DNA of 64,000 bases from Kineothrix alysoides (GCF_000732725.1 NZ_JPNB01000002.1:372001-436000), one strand, 5' to 3'. Positions 56,350 through 64,000 are shown, numbered from the stretch's first letter. Translations and numbers: made by a program. Notes: generated by a model from the letters alone, not told the origin.

Positions 56350-57387
56350 ATGACCATTCGGGAAATTGCCAAATTAGCCAATGTGAGCCCGGCTACTGTT
56401 TCTAATGTGATAAACGGCAAGGCTGGAAAAGTATCCAAGGAAAATGTACAGAAAATACTTTCGATTATAGAAGATACCAACTATGGAAAAGAAAAAAAGG
56501 CTGGAATTTCCGGCAACCGTATCAATACCAAAATTATTGCAGGAGTGGTGCTCAACTATAGTAAAGAAAATTTTCTGGAGGATCCTTTTCACTCTCAATT
56601 TTTTGGAGAGGTCATCCGTGTAATACAAGAAGCCGGTTATTATCTCATGCTTTTATCCGTAGAGGATTATGATCAGGCCATAAAAATACTCAAATACTGG
56701 CAGGTGGACGGAGCCATTATCGTAGGTGCCCCTGATTCCACCGTCCACAAGTTCAACAACCAGATACAAATCCCAATTGTGTTTACCGACAGCTATTCCA
56801 CTTCGGGAAACATCAATAAAGTCGGTACCGACGATTACGGCGGCGGACGTCTGGCGGCCCGCCATCTGCTTGATCTGGGCCACAAAAATGTAGCCGTGCT
56901 CTCCTATTGGTACTCCTATAGCAAAGCCGGCGCTATTAGTGAACGTATTAAAGGATTTTCAGAGGAATTTGAAAAAGAGAATATCAGATTATTAAGCAAA
57001 AATATGTTTCTGGTAGCGGATGAAAGAGATTCCGCTTTCCGAAATGCGGCGGAAGAGATGAAAGAAAGGCTGAAGGAAATCAGTGCTTTGTTCTGCACCA
57101 GTGACCGCCTGGCCGTCCATATGATGAATCGCCTGTTGGAATTGGATATTCGTATCCCCGAAGATATATCCATCATCGGTTTTGACGACTCCATTATATG
57201 TGCACACTCATCTCCCGGCCTCACCACGATACGACAGGATATCCCCAATAAGGCAAGGACTTCCGCGCAGTTGCTTTTAAGCCAGATCGGCCGAGAAGGT
57301 GTAGCTTCCGAAAGCGCCATGCTTCCTGTTTCCCTCGTCCGCCGCGAGACCACTTCCGAATCGAAGCACAAAAGGAGCCTTCCATGA
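56350..57387 (+). CDS. LacI family transcriptional regulator 1
   Basis: 345 residues. HTH TIREIAKLANVSPATVSNVINGK and a full periplasmic-binding-like domain (VVFTDSY-like IPIVFTDSYSTSGNINKVGTDDYGGGRLAARHLL, CTSDRLAVHMMNRLLEL, IIGFDDSIICAHSSPGLTTIRQD). Starts at the Met at 56350 behind AAAGGA. Divergent from the maltodextrin operon, which it most likely represses or activates in response to maltose-type sugars. Confidence 0.92.
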   Translation: MTIREIAKLANVSPATVSNVINGKAGKVSKENVQKILSIIEDTNYGKEKKAGISGNRINTKIIAGVVLNYSKENFLEDPFHSQFFGEVIRVIQEAGYYLMLLSVEDYDQAIKILKYWQVDGAIIVGAPDSTVHKFNNQIQIPIVFTDSYSTSGNINKVGTDDYGGGRLAARHLLDLGHKNVAVLSYWYSYSKAGAISERIKGFSEEFEKENIRLLSKNMFLVADERDSAFRNAAEEMKERLKEISALFCTSDRLAVHMMNRLLELDIRIPEDISIIGFDDSIICAHSSPGLTTIRQDIPNKARTSAQLLLSQIGREGVASESAMLPVSLVRRETTSESKHKRSLP

Positions 57388-58346
57388 TTACCATAAAAGA
57401 CATTGCCAAAGAGGCGGGAGTAAGCCCCACCACGGTTTCCAGAGTTATCAATCATGTACCTAACAAAGTATCCGATGAAAAGAGGAAACAGATACAGGCT
57501 TTAATTGAAAAATATGATTTTGTTCCTAATCCTTCCGCCCGAAGCCTCATAGTGAACGAGTCGAGAATCATTGCCATTTTGCAGAGGGAACCGGACAGCT
57601 TATTTCATAGCAGGATGCGCTTGTATATGCTGAAGGAGTTAATCGGACTTATTCAGGAGAAAGGGTATCTGCCTGCTGTATACAATATAGATGGCAGTAA
57701 TGATATGGACATGCTGGAGAAATTCAATGTGGATGGCGCTATCCTTCTGGGGGACTTTGATAACATAGCAGAAGAGCTCACCATGCAGGATTATCCGGTG
57801 GTCTTCACCGATTCGTATTCTTCCCTCAGGTTGTGCTCTAATGTGGGGGTGGATGACTACAAGGCCGGTATGCTTGCTGCTGAATATATGCTTGGAAAAA
57901 AGTGCTGCCGGTTTGTCTTCCTGGAGAATGAGGCATATAGCGCTGCTCAGCAGGATCGGCAATTGGAAGGTTTTTGTGATGTTATATCCAGAACTTATGA
58001 TTTGTCGGCTATTTGCAGGCTTTCTTTAGAGGGGCTTCGGCAATCGGCAGGAAAATTAGATGCTGAAACCGGAGTATTTGCGCATTCAATTAATGATGCT
58101 TTTATATGCACTACCGGTATTTGTCCTGATTCTATGCTGATTTGTTTTGATGCTGCTGATTCGGGGGCAGCTATGCCGTTTCCTATGATTGTGCAGGATA
58201 TAACGAAGAAGGCAGTTGCGGCTACCGATATATTGTGGAAGCAGATACATCAATCCAGTGGGATTATGCAAAGGTTAATTATGGATGTGACTGTTAGTGG
58301 GAGTGAGGATTATGGGGTGGGATTAATTGATTGTGCTCCTTGGTAG
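57384..58346 (+). CDS. LacI family transcriptional regulator 2
   Basis: 320 residues. Own HTH ITIKDIAKEAGVSPTTVSRVINHV and a shorter sensor domain (VVFTDSYSSLRLCSNVGVDDYKAGMLAAEYML) in which the central DRLA-type ligand segment is poorly conserved (VFAHSINDAFICTTGICPDS). ATG overlaps the stop of LacI 1 and follows AAAAGGAG. Possibly a partner with altered ligand or co-regulator of the same operon. Confidence 0.9.
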   Translation: MITIKDIAKEAGVSPTTVSRVINHVPNKVSDEKRKQIQALIEKYDFVPNPSARSLIVNESRIIAILQREPDSLFHSRMRLYMLKELIGLIQEKGYLPAVYNIDGSNDMDMLEKFNVDGAILLGDFDNIAEELTMQDYPVVFTDSYSSLRLCSNVGVDDYKAGMLAAEYMLGKKCCRFVFLENEAYSAAQQDRQLEGFCDVISRTYDLSAICRLSLEGLRQSAGKLDAETGVFAHSINDAFICTTGICPDSMLICFDAADSGAAMPFPMIVQDITKKAVAATDILWKQIHQSSGIMQRLIMDVTVSGSEDYGVGLIDCAPW

Positions 58347-58693
58347 GGGGCTAGTTGTGGGAGGACTATGTGCGGATTGAGGATGAATTTTGAAAAATAC
58401 TAATTTTTCTCTTGGCGTGATAGGGAATCGGTGGACTTTCCTACAAATACCAGTTCCAAATGCATGGAATGATGATGTTCCTTGATATACTCTGCTCTCA
58501 TTTGTCCACATCTGCCTACTGTCGTATATGAAAACTAAAAATACACTAATTCTCAACAATCATTCCTATCTATTTAGCATCTCATCTTTGTTTAGGTTTA
58601 ATTTAACCTTTCGCTCTATGTACGATATGTTTCATGCACGGCTGTTGGAAACCGCCAAACTGGCACTCGCATCAAAAACTATCATTCTGGAAA
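58347..58693. other. intergenic region without recognisable gene
   Basis: No gene, terminator or repeat I can support. The last ~45 bases (just past the stop of the zinc-ribbon gene) match the corresponding 3' part of its paralogue, so the duplication once extended here. Confidence 0.5.
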
Positions 58694-59821
58694 CTACGGA
58701 ACATACACAAGAATCTCTATAACATCGCTTACATTATACTCAATAATAATTCTCACCCCGTTTATATTTTCAGAACTGAAATGGTCTTCAGTTTTAAGCA
58801 TATCCTCCGAAAATCCTGCTTCTATACAAGCATTAACATACTTATTAAATTCGGTAATTGAAGTTTCCGCAACAGTTATTCTAAAGCTGTCTTCCTTTTC
58901 AGTATTAATAATACCTAATTTAGAAACTGGTTCTGGCAGCAACGCAGATAATCCTAGCCCAGACCATATAAATTCGTAAAATTCTTCATACCCTACAATT
59001 GATATCTCCATTTCTTTCAAATGAGGAAAGAATCTTATTGTTAATTCAGCACCGCTCTCATTATAAGCATTATACTCAATATGCTCGTATTCAGTTCTGG
59101 ATGCTTTTAATGAAAACCCTTTTTCTATACATTCCTCTACATAATCATCATATTCATTTTCTTTGACCTTGCTAATCATCATGCAAAACTTGTCTACAGT
59201 ATCGCTTTCAATTTCCCCATAGTCAGATTGTGGCTTAGGCAGCATAGCGGATAGATTATTATTGGGCCAAACATACATATCATAACTTCTATGCACTACA
59301 CCTATAAACATAAAAAAAGGAATTACCAGAATGATTGCTAGCATTGTTGATAGTGAATGTAAATGAATCTCTGCGCCCTTAATTAGCCGCATCCTCATAA
59401 GCCAGGCCACAAAGAGCAACAGGGTTTGGCATCCCATAAAAATGGCTGATATTAAATATTTTTCTTGATAGACATCTATCGCCGCAAAAAGTGAAACTAT
59501 TGTAAGCATGGCAACGATTACTGTTAATGGGCTTTTTCGGATTTTGCCAAGTTTTTTCTCCGTTTTCTCTTGATTCAGTAACTGCAGATTAGCCAGTTCA
59601 ATCTCTTGATCGGCTTGTATCTTCTCACTTGCAATGTCTTTAAAAGTTTTATTTCTAATGCGTTCAATGACGGTTTCGTCGCTTTCGACCAGTAACTTTG
59701 ACGTACCACAAAACGGGCAATTGGCGATATCATTTTCTTTATCAACCTCCATGTGTGCACCACAATTAACACATTTTAGCATTATGGAATCCGCATAATC
59801 TTTATCTATCGCATCGCTCAT
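58694..59821 (-). CDS. zinc-ribbon membrane protein with duplicated C-terminal domain (paralogue A)
   Basis: 375 residues, not recognised as a characterised protein. N-terminal zinc ribbon (LKCVNCGAHMEVDKENDIANCPFCG), a charged helix, about three TM segments (residues ~95-185), then two copies of a ~75-residue module: YVWPNNNLSAMLPKPQSDYG...EEYDDYVEECIEKGF-type and FIWSGLGLSALLPEPVSKLG...NKYVNACIEAGF. The module resembles the DUF6591-like domain as I recall it. It is about 75-80% identical by eye to the next gene. The stop replaces a Gln codon found in the paralogue. Localisation: membrane; role unknown. Confidence 0.8.
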   Translation of the reverse strand: MSDAIDKDYADSIMLKCVNCGAHMEVDKENDIANCPFCGTSKLLVESDETVIERIRNKTFKDIASEKIQADQEIELANLQLLNQEKTEKKLGKIRKSPLTVIVAMLTIVSLFAAIDVYQEKYLISAIFMGCQTLLLFVAWLMRMRLIKGAEIHLHSLSTMLAIILVIPFFMFIGVVHRSYDMYVWPNNNLSAMLPKPQSDYGEIESDTVDKFCMMISKVKENEYDDYVEECIEKGFSLKASRTEYEHIEYNAYNESGAELTIRFFPHLKEMEISIVGYEEFYEFIWSGLGLSALLPEPVSKLGIINTEKEDSFRITVAETSITEFNKYVNACIEAGFSEDMLKTEDHFSSENINGVRIIIEYNVSDVIEILVYVP

Positions 59822-59894
59822 TTTTAATCATCCTTCAAAACACCCATATTGGGCAGACTTACTTTGTTACTTTATCAATCCTTCGGCACTAGTA

Positions 59895-61025
59895 TCATTC
59901 CAGAAGCTGTGGAATATATACAAGAATTTCCATGATATCATTTACATTATATTCAATCTCAATTTTCACCCCGTCTAAATTTTTGGAATAGAAGTCGTGT
60001 TCGCTTTTAAACATATCCTCTGTGAATCCTGCCTCTATACAAGCATTAACATACTTATTAAATTCGGTAATTGAAGTTTCTGCAACCGTTATCCTAAAAC
60101 GGTCTTCCGTTTCATTATTAATAACGCCTAATTTAGAAACCGGTTCTGGCAGTAGCGCAGATAATCCTCGTCCAGGCCATATATATTCATAAAATTCTTT
60201 ATGTGCTGCAATTGATATATCCATTTCTTTTAAGCGAGGAGATAAACTTATGTTTAATTCAGCACCACTCTCATTATAAGCAATATACGATGATTCAGTT
60301 CTGAAATTATTTAATGAAAACCCTTTTTCTATACATTCCTCTACATAAGCATTATAGTCCTTTTCTTTAACTCTGCCAATCATCATGTTAAACTCGTCTG
60401 CTGTATCTCTTTTAATTTCCCCATAGTTAGATTGTGGCTTAGGCAACATAGCGGATAGATTATTATCGGGCCAAACATACGTATCATAACTTATATGCTC
60501 TACACCTATAAACATAAAAAAAGGAATTATCAGAAGTATTGCCAGCATTGAGGATAGTGAATGTAAATGCATCCCTGCACCCTTAATTACCCTCATCCTC
60601 ATAAGCCAGGCCACAAAGAACAACAGGGTTTGACACCCCATAAAAATGGCTGATATTAAATATTTTTGCTGATAGGCAACGATAGCTGCAAAAAACGAAG
60701 CTATCGTAATTATGGCAATGATTACAGTTAATGGGCTTTTTCGGATTTTGCCAAGTTTTTTTTCTATTTTTTCTTGATTCAGTAGCTGTAGTTTAGTCAG
60801 TTCCAGCTCTTTATTGGCTTGTATCTTCTCACTTGCAACATCTTTAAAAGTTTTGCTTCTAATACGTTCAATAACCACTTCATCGCTTTCTATAAGCAAC
60901 TTTGATGTACCACAAAACGGACACTTGGCGGTATCATTTTCTTTATCAACCTCTAGATGCCCACCGCAGTTAGTACATTTTAGAACTATGGTACCCGCAT
61001 AATTTTTATCTATTACTTCGCTCAT
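59895..61025 (-). CDS. zinc-ribbon membrane protein with duplicated C-terminal domain (paralogue B)
   Basis: 376 residues, same architecture as its downstream neighbour: zinc ribbon LKCTNCGGHLEVDKENDTAKCPFCG, helix KIQANKELELTKLQLLNQEK, three TM segments, and two LSAxLPxPxSxxG...YVxxCIExGF modules. It ends YIPQLLE. Tandem duplicate; most substitutions are conservative, so both are probably under selection. May form an operon with the small membrane protein upstream (30-base gap). Confidence 0.8.
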   Translation of the reverse strand: MSEVIDKNYAGTIVLKCTNCGGHLEVDKENDTAKCPFCGTSKLLIESDEVVIERIRSKTFKDVASEKIQANKELELTKLQLLNQEKIEKKLGKIRKSPLTVIIAIITIASFFAAIVAYQQKYLISAIFMGCQTLLFFVAWLMRMRVIKGAGMHLHSLSSMLAILLIIPFFMFIGVEHISYDTYVWPDNNLSAMLPKPQSNYGEIKRDTADEFNMMIGRVKEKDYNAYVEECIEKGFSLNNFRTESSYIAYNESGAELNISLSPRLKEMDISIAAHKEFYEYIWPGRGLSALLPEPVSKLGVINNETEDRFRITVAETSITEFNKYVNACIEAGFTEDMFKSEHDFYSKNLDGVKIEIEYNVNDIMEILVYIPQLLE

Positions 61026-61055
61026 TTTTAATCCACTCTCAAATTCAATATGTAT

Positions 61056-61514
61056 TTATATTAATTTATCCGGCTTGCCCTCAGCAATTTCGTAATCGCC
61101 AGGCGTTTCCCCATAATGGATAGTGTAATCCTTGTTTGCTTCTAACGACACCTTCATCATAGAAACTTTATTTTTCTTGTACTCAGCAGTTTTAGTATAG
61201 GACTCATCTGCGTGCTGGTGAACAAGTGTCAAAGTATGTTCTCCTGGCAGTATATATGTAAGGCTCGAGCTTGATTTGATACTCGGAGTATACGTCATAG
61301 CTTTTTCACTGTCCACTTTTGTTAGCCTAACATCATAATACTGTTCGCCAACTATAAATATCGTTGCGACATTTGGATTTTCTTGCTTAAAAGTTTCGAC
61401 TTTTTTCTTAGAAGCGTTACTGCTAAGTTTTATAATAAGTATTAACAGCCCGATAAATGCTCCTGCTCCTATTATTCCAATAACCGCATACGACGGATTT
61501 TGCCACCAATCCAT
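61056..61514 (-). CDS. small membrane protein, unknown
   Basis: 152 residues. One N-terminal TM (AVIGIIGAGAFIGLLILIIKL) and a C-terminal beta-rich domain (TIFIVGEQYYDVRLTKVDSEK, SLTYILPGEHTLTLVHQHADESYTKT), reminiscent of PEGA-like extracellular or cytoplasmic beta domains but not assigned. AGGAGG site. Probably transcribed with the two zinc-ribbon genes. Confidence 0.75.
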   Translation of the reverse strand: MDWWQNPSYAVIGIIGAGAFIGLLILIIKLSSNASKKKVETFKQENPNVATIFIVGEQYYDVRLTKVDSEKAMTYTPSIKSSSSLTYILPGEHTLTLVHQHADESYTKTAEYKKNKVSMMKVSLEANKDYTIHYGETPGDYEIAEGKPDKLI

Positions 61515-61730
61515 ATTATTTTTCCTCCTGTTTATTTATTGAGCAAACGTTTAGCATCTATTTCTAATATATTTTTATAGAATAAGGATTAAAAATTGGA
61601 GTAGTGTAACGCTTGCCAAAATCAGCCGCCATTTTTCGCACCAGCAACTGCCGAATGGCTATAACAACGTAAATATTATATCATGTGCTGTAAGTTGTTT
61701 CAATAAATCATTGGAAAATACGATGAAGGA

Positions 61731-61787
61731 GTGAAGGAAATACTCATAAAGAATATTTTAGAAGAATTATATCACGGCAAAATCTGA
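61731..61787 (+). pseudogene. possible truncated DUF6809-like start
   Basis: GTG-led 18-codon frame ending ILEELYHGKI then stop, preceded by AAGGA. NILEELYHGKI resembles the N-terminus of small DUF6809-type proteins as I recall them; nothing downstream continues the family. Weak. Confidence 0.3.
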
Positions 61788-61949
61788 CTGGATACAATGC
61801 TATAAAATTAGGAATACTGCGTTTCTCTGTTCCATGTCCTACCTTCGAAGTGCAAATAATTCGAAACGAAAAAAATTTGAATTGCAAAAAATCAAATTAT
61901 ATATTAACTCCAATACAGGTATCAAAAGGGTATCACCCCCAATACAAAC

Positions 61950-61985
61950 GCCCCAGAAATGGCTTAAATCCACTATTTTTGGGGC
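61950..61985 (-). terminator. GC-stem hairpin downstream of precursor
   Basis: GCCCCA / TGGGGC with inner ATGG/CCA-type pairing and AT loop; minus strand continues GTTTGTATT. Plausible terminator about 200 bases after the repeat-protein stop. Confidence 0.5.
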
Positions 61986-62155
61986 TTACTCTATCATTCA
62001 AACTCAATAGTTAGTACTATATGTTGTGTTTTATATTTTCTTTTCTTACTATATTTTGTATTTTTATTCTGTATATTCCATCATTTCCAAGGATTTTTGA
62101 AGAATTTTGCTGACAAAATGACGACATGATGTCTCAATTCTACTTCGCATTTATT

Positions 62156-62172
62156 TCGCACCAAAAGTGCGA
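62156..62172 (-). terminator. small hairpin after precursor gene
   Basis: TCGCAC-CAAAA-GTGCGA, 10 bases past the stop codon. No T-run; may protect the message 3' end. Confidence 0.4.
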
Positions 62173-62182
62173 CGTATTATAT

Positions 62183-62596
62183 TTATACAAGTAATATTTC
62201 ATCAAAATCACCTGATAAATTAACATTTAAACTATACGACAAAAATTCATCTTCATCTGTATTTTCTTGTGTAAATGTTTGTTTTGTCGGTCCTTCTAAT
62301 AAAAACTCATCTGCATCTGAATTCTCAACAGTTTCCGTTACTCCTGTCGGTCCGGAACATATAAATTCATCTGCATCTGTTGTTTCTATAGTTTTTGTAA
62401 TATTAGTAGGTTCTAGCAAAAACTCGTCTGGATCCGAATTCTCCTGACTTCTGGTTTCTTGCGTAACACCAATCATCGAAAATTCATCTGCGTCAGTTGT
62501 TTCTACTGTACTTGTTTCATATGTAGTTTTGCCCAAATCAACTATTGTATTCATTTTGCATAACTCTCCATATGTACTCAATATGTGCTTTTTCAT
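62183..62596 (-). CDS. candidate graspetide precursor with five core repeats
   Basis: 137 residues, very acidic. After a short N-terminus (MKKHILSTYGELCKMNTIVD) come five repeats about 20 residues apart with cores TSTVETTDADEF (28-39), TRSQENSDPDEF (48-59), TKTIETTDADEF (67-78), TETVENSDADEF (87-98) and TFTQENTDEDEF (107-118), linked by [EG]PT motifs. Consensus T-x-[TS]-x-E-[TN]-[TS]-D-x-D-E-F pairs hydroxyl and acidic side chains, as needed for ATP-grasp ester rings. ATG overlaps the stop of the membrane protein gene behind GAGGT; an internal Met at 62554 is an alternative start. No signal peptide. The assignment as a RiPP precursor rests on the repeats and the nearby ligase. Confidence 0.75.
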   Translation of the reverse strand: MKKHILSTYGELCKMNTIVDLGKTTYETSTVETTDADEFSMIGVTQETRSQENSDPDEFLLEPTNITKTIETTDADEFICSGPTGVTETVENSDADEFLLEGPTKQTFTQENTDEDEFLSYSLNVNLSGDFDEILLV

Positions 62597-63648
62597 CTTA
62601 CCTCAACCACCTTCATCATCGATTTATCTATCTCTTTATCAGTTAAAACTTCAATGTCCAAATCCTTATATTTATCAAGTTCTTCTATCTCTGTAGGTAC
62701 TTCATCATCATTTAATAAAACAATGATATGTGTACACTCTTTTTTCTCTATCTCATAAACCATACTTTGCCAATCGATAGCACTATCGCTATATGGTACA
62801 GAAATTTCGTTTTTGTTTACTGTAATAACAATGCTTTCTGATTCAGATAAAACTTTGTTTGACTCATCATTAATTTGTATTGTAGCTCCAAAAGAAATAC
62901 CAATTGTCAGTATCAGGAGCAATATTACCCACTCCTGTAAATTTAATACAATGCTCACAAATAATTGCGCCTTATATTTCACTTGTTGCCAATCATATTG
63001 ATACTGAACAACAATTTCCGAACTTCTTTTTTCACTACTTCTCAAATCAGCAAAACTACTCTTATTGATACCACGTACTTTTATTGTTCTGAAAATGAAT
63101 ATGCATACATTAAGTAATGCATATATAGCGATACAAACCATGATTTGTAAAATTACAGATATCTCTTTTAAAGTTGCAAAATCTATTATTGCCAACACAA
63201 TCGGTATAACTGTTAATATTATTGTAGCATAAATGTTTATTTTATCAACACTTGAACTTATTCGCTGCTCTTCATGTTCAATATGATAAAGTAGTTTTTC
63301 TTTTTCGATTTCCAAATCTTCATCTGTTATTTCTGCTATATGGTTCCTAAACCGTTCTTGTATTTCGGCAATTTTTTCATTTTTCAAAAGATTCCCTTCA
63401 ATATCAGTTAAATGCAACAGCTTTATCACAGAAAATCTTTCTTCTTTTATATCATACGATAAAATATATACTATCCTATCTCCCAGCATAATATTTAGAA
63501 CACTAATTCGCAGATGGGCTTGTCTCATTTCTTCTATTTCTAATGTTGCAAAATTATCATCATTACTTAAACTCATAATAGGACAATGCGACCAAATCCA
63601 TAGAATAAAATTTAATGCTATCTTCATCAAGCTTTTCACTATTTCCAT
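62593..63648 (-). CDS. membrane protein in candidate graspetide operon, unknown
   Basis: 351 residues, no family recognised. A hydrophobic N-terminal stretch (MKIALNFILWIW), a soluble part with a long helix (residues ~85-135), TM segments at about 140-158, 164-186 and 236-257, and a C-terminal ~90-residue domain that reads like an alternating beta/alpha fold (ESIVITVNKNEISV, THIIVLLNDDEVP, DIEVLTDKEID). No ABC, C39 peptidase or CPBP motif. Starts behind AGGAGAG, 21 bases after the ligase stop, and is coupled to the precursor. Export, processing or immunity roles are possible; none is shown by motif. Confidence 0.8.
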   Translation of the reverse strand: MEIVKSLMKIALNFILWIWSHCPIMSLSNDDNFATLEIEEMRQAHLRISVLNIMLGDRIVYILSYDIKEERFSVIKLLHLTDIEGNLLKNEKIAEIQERFRNHIAEITDEDLEIEKEKLLYHIEHEEQRISSSVDKINIYATIILTVIPIVLAIIDFATLKEISVILQIMVCIAIYALLNVCIFIFRTIKVRGINKSSFADLRSSEKRSSEIVVQYQYDWQQVKYKAQLFVSIVLNLQEWVILLLILTIGISFGATIQINDESNKVLSESESIVITVNKNEISVPYSDSAIDWQSMVYEIEKKECTHIIVLLNDDEVPTEIEELDKYKDLDIEVLTDKEIDKSMMKVVEVR

Positions 63649-63669
63649 TTATACTCTCCTATTTATTTG

Positions 63670-64000
63670 CTAGTCAATTAAATATTTAAATATACATTCA
63701 GAAATTGGAATATCTAATATTTTCTCCAACCATAACCATTGACCATTTGGATTAACTTCCAAAAATATCCATTCATCGCTTTTATTAACTATAAAATCAA
63801 AGGCTCCAAATTTCAATTCGAAATCCTTCATTAATTTTTTGCACCAAATGATTACATTTTCTGGGCACTTTACAATCGAATACTTCAATCCACTGTAATT
63901 TTTTCTCCAGTCCAGCTTGTCTTCTGAATCAAGTCTCACCGCAAATATATTACCATTAATATAAGTCAATCTGATCTCATACTGTTTTTCCTCATAGTTT
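63670..64000 (-). CDS. ATP-grasp peptide macrocyclase, C-terminal part (graspetide ligase-like)
   Basis: The frame stays open to the window edge, so only the last 110 residues are visible. YEIRLTYINGNIFAVRLDS, the LDWRKNYSGLKY segment, FGAFDFIVN and FLEVNPNGQWLWLEKILDIPI match, in order, the C-terminal half of MvdC/MvdD/PsnB-type ATP-grasp ligases; EVNPNGQW carries the metal/ATP-binding Glu and Asn. Such enzymes activate Asp/Glu side chains with ATP and join them to Thr/Ser (ester) or Lys (amide) of a precursor. It precedes the membrane protein and the repeat protein on the same strand. Confidence 0.88.
   Translation of the reverse strand, partial: NYEEKQYEIRLTYINGNIFAVRLDSEDKLDWRKNYSGLKYSIVKCPENVIIWCKKLMKDFELKFGAFDFIVNKSDEWIFLEVNPNGQWLWLEKILDIPISECIFKYLID

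Larger units (their letters stand above)
61515..62182. other. AT-rich intergenic region with gene debris and hairpins
   Basis: Holds an 18-codon remnant (61731-61787), a GC-rich hairpin (61950-61985) and a small hairpin (62156-62172) next to the precursor gene. I see no intact gene. Confidence 0.5.

Noticed and set aside
56350-58346. The two LacI genes considered as one frameshifted gene
   Set aside because: Each has its own complete HTH and ribosome site; the ATGA overlap is ordinary coupling.
58528-58861. Short plus-strand frames downstream of the LacI pair
   Set aside because: No ribosome site, overlap the 3' part of the zinc-ribbon gene, no family resemblance.

Overview
The window looks like chromosome of a low-to-mid GC, anaerobic, motile, spore-forming Firmicute, most likely a Lachnospiraceae-type Clostridium. 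The reasons are the YesM/YesN-type regulated sugar importers with many intracellular glycosidases, an F-type ATP synthase operon, a LysM-GH18 protein of the spore-lytic SleL/YaaH type, a CgeB-like protein, two methyl-accepting chemotaxis proteins, strong AGGAGG-type ribosome sites and many intrinsic terminators. I saw no rRNA, tRNA, CRISPR array, intact transposase or phage gene.

Layout. 1-4.3 kb (minus): UDP-sugar genes (galE, cut by the window edge, and a UDPGP-family pyrophosphorylase) and a chemoreceptor. 4.6-8.9 kb (plus): CgeB-like glycosyltransferase, a MarR / PNPOx-like / nitroreductase operon, a 50-residue protein and LysM-GH18. 8.9-10.7 kb (minus): MarR regulator and citrate synthase. 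11.0-17.3 kb (minus): the complete atpBEFHAGDC operon, whose c subunit lacks the Na+ ligands. 17.7-37.6 kb: a glycan locus with two lipoprotein binding proteins, two permeases, YesL, a YesM/YesN-type two-component system and cytoplasmic GH3, GH29, GH42 and GH31 enzymes. Together these are the exo-activities needed to take apart fucosylated xyloglucan oligosaccharides. 37.9-47.4 kb: second chemoreceptor, DUF3795 protein, AraC, TetR/CPBP protease pair, SDR, TipA-like MerR, AraC, transglutaminase-like protein. 47.7-58.3 kb: a maltodextrin (mdx/yvd-like) operon of GH13 enzyme, YvdJ-like protein, MdxEFG and a membrane-anchored type I pullulanase, divergent from two overlapping LacI genes. 58.7-64 kb (minus, AT-rich): two paralogous zinc-ribbon membrane proteins, a small membrane protein, and at the right edge a candidate graspetide (omega-ester RiPP) cluster.

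The graspetide candidate is the most novel part. A 137-residue protein carries five ~20-residue repeats with the pattern T-x-[TS]-x-E-[TN]-[TS]-D-x-D-E-F. Its start codon overlaps the stop of an unrecognised membrane protein. Upstream in the same orientation lies the C-terminal part of an ATP-grasp ligase with the DWR and LEVNPNGQW motifs of the microviridin/plesiocin macrocyclases.

The non-coding DNA is also unusual. There are four intergenic copies of a ~120-150 bp repeat, all in the same direction. Two adjacent long imperfect palindromes and a 41-bp tandem repeat lie between the GH29 and GH42 genes. A 19-bp GAGT-N7-ACTC unit is tandemly repeated three times inside the atp operon and four times in front of the GH31 gene. 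A fragment of a second transglutaminase-like gene survives next to one of the intergenic repeats.
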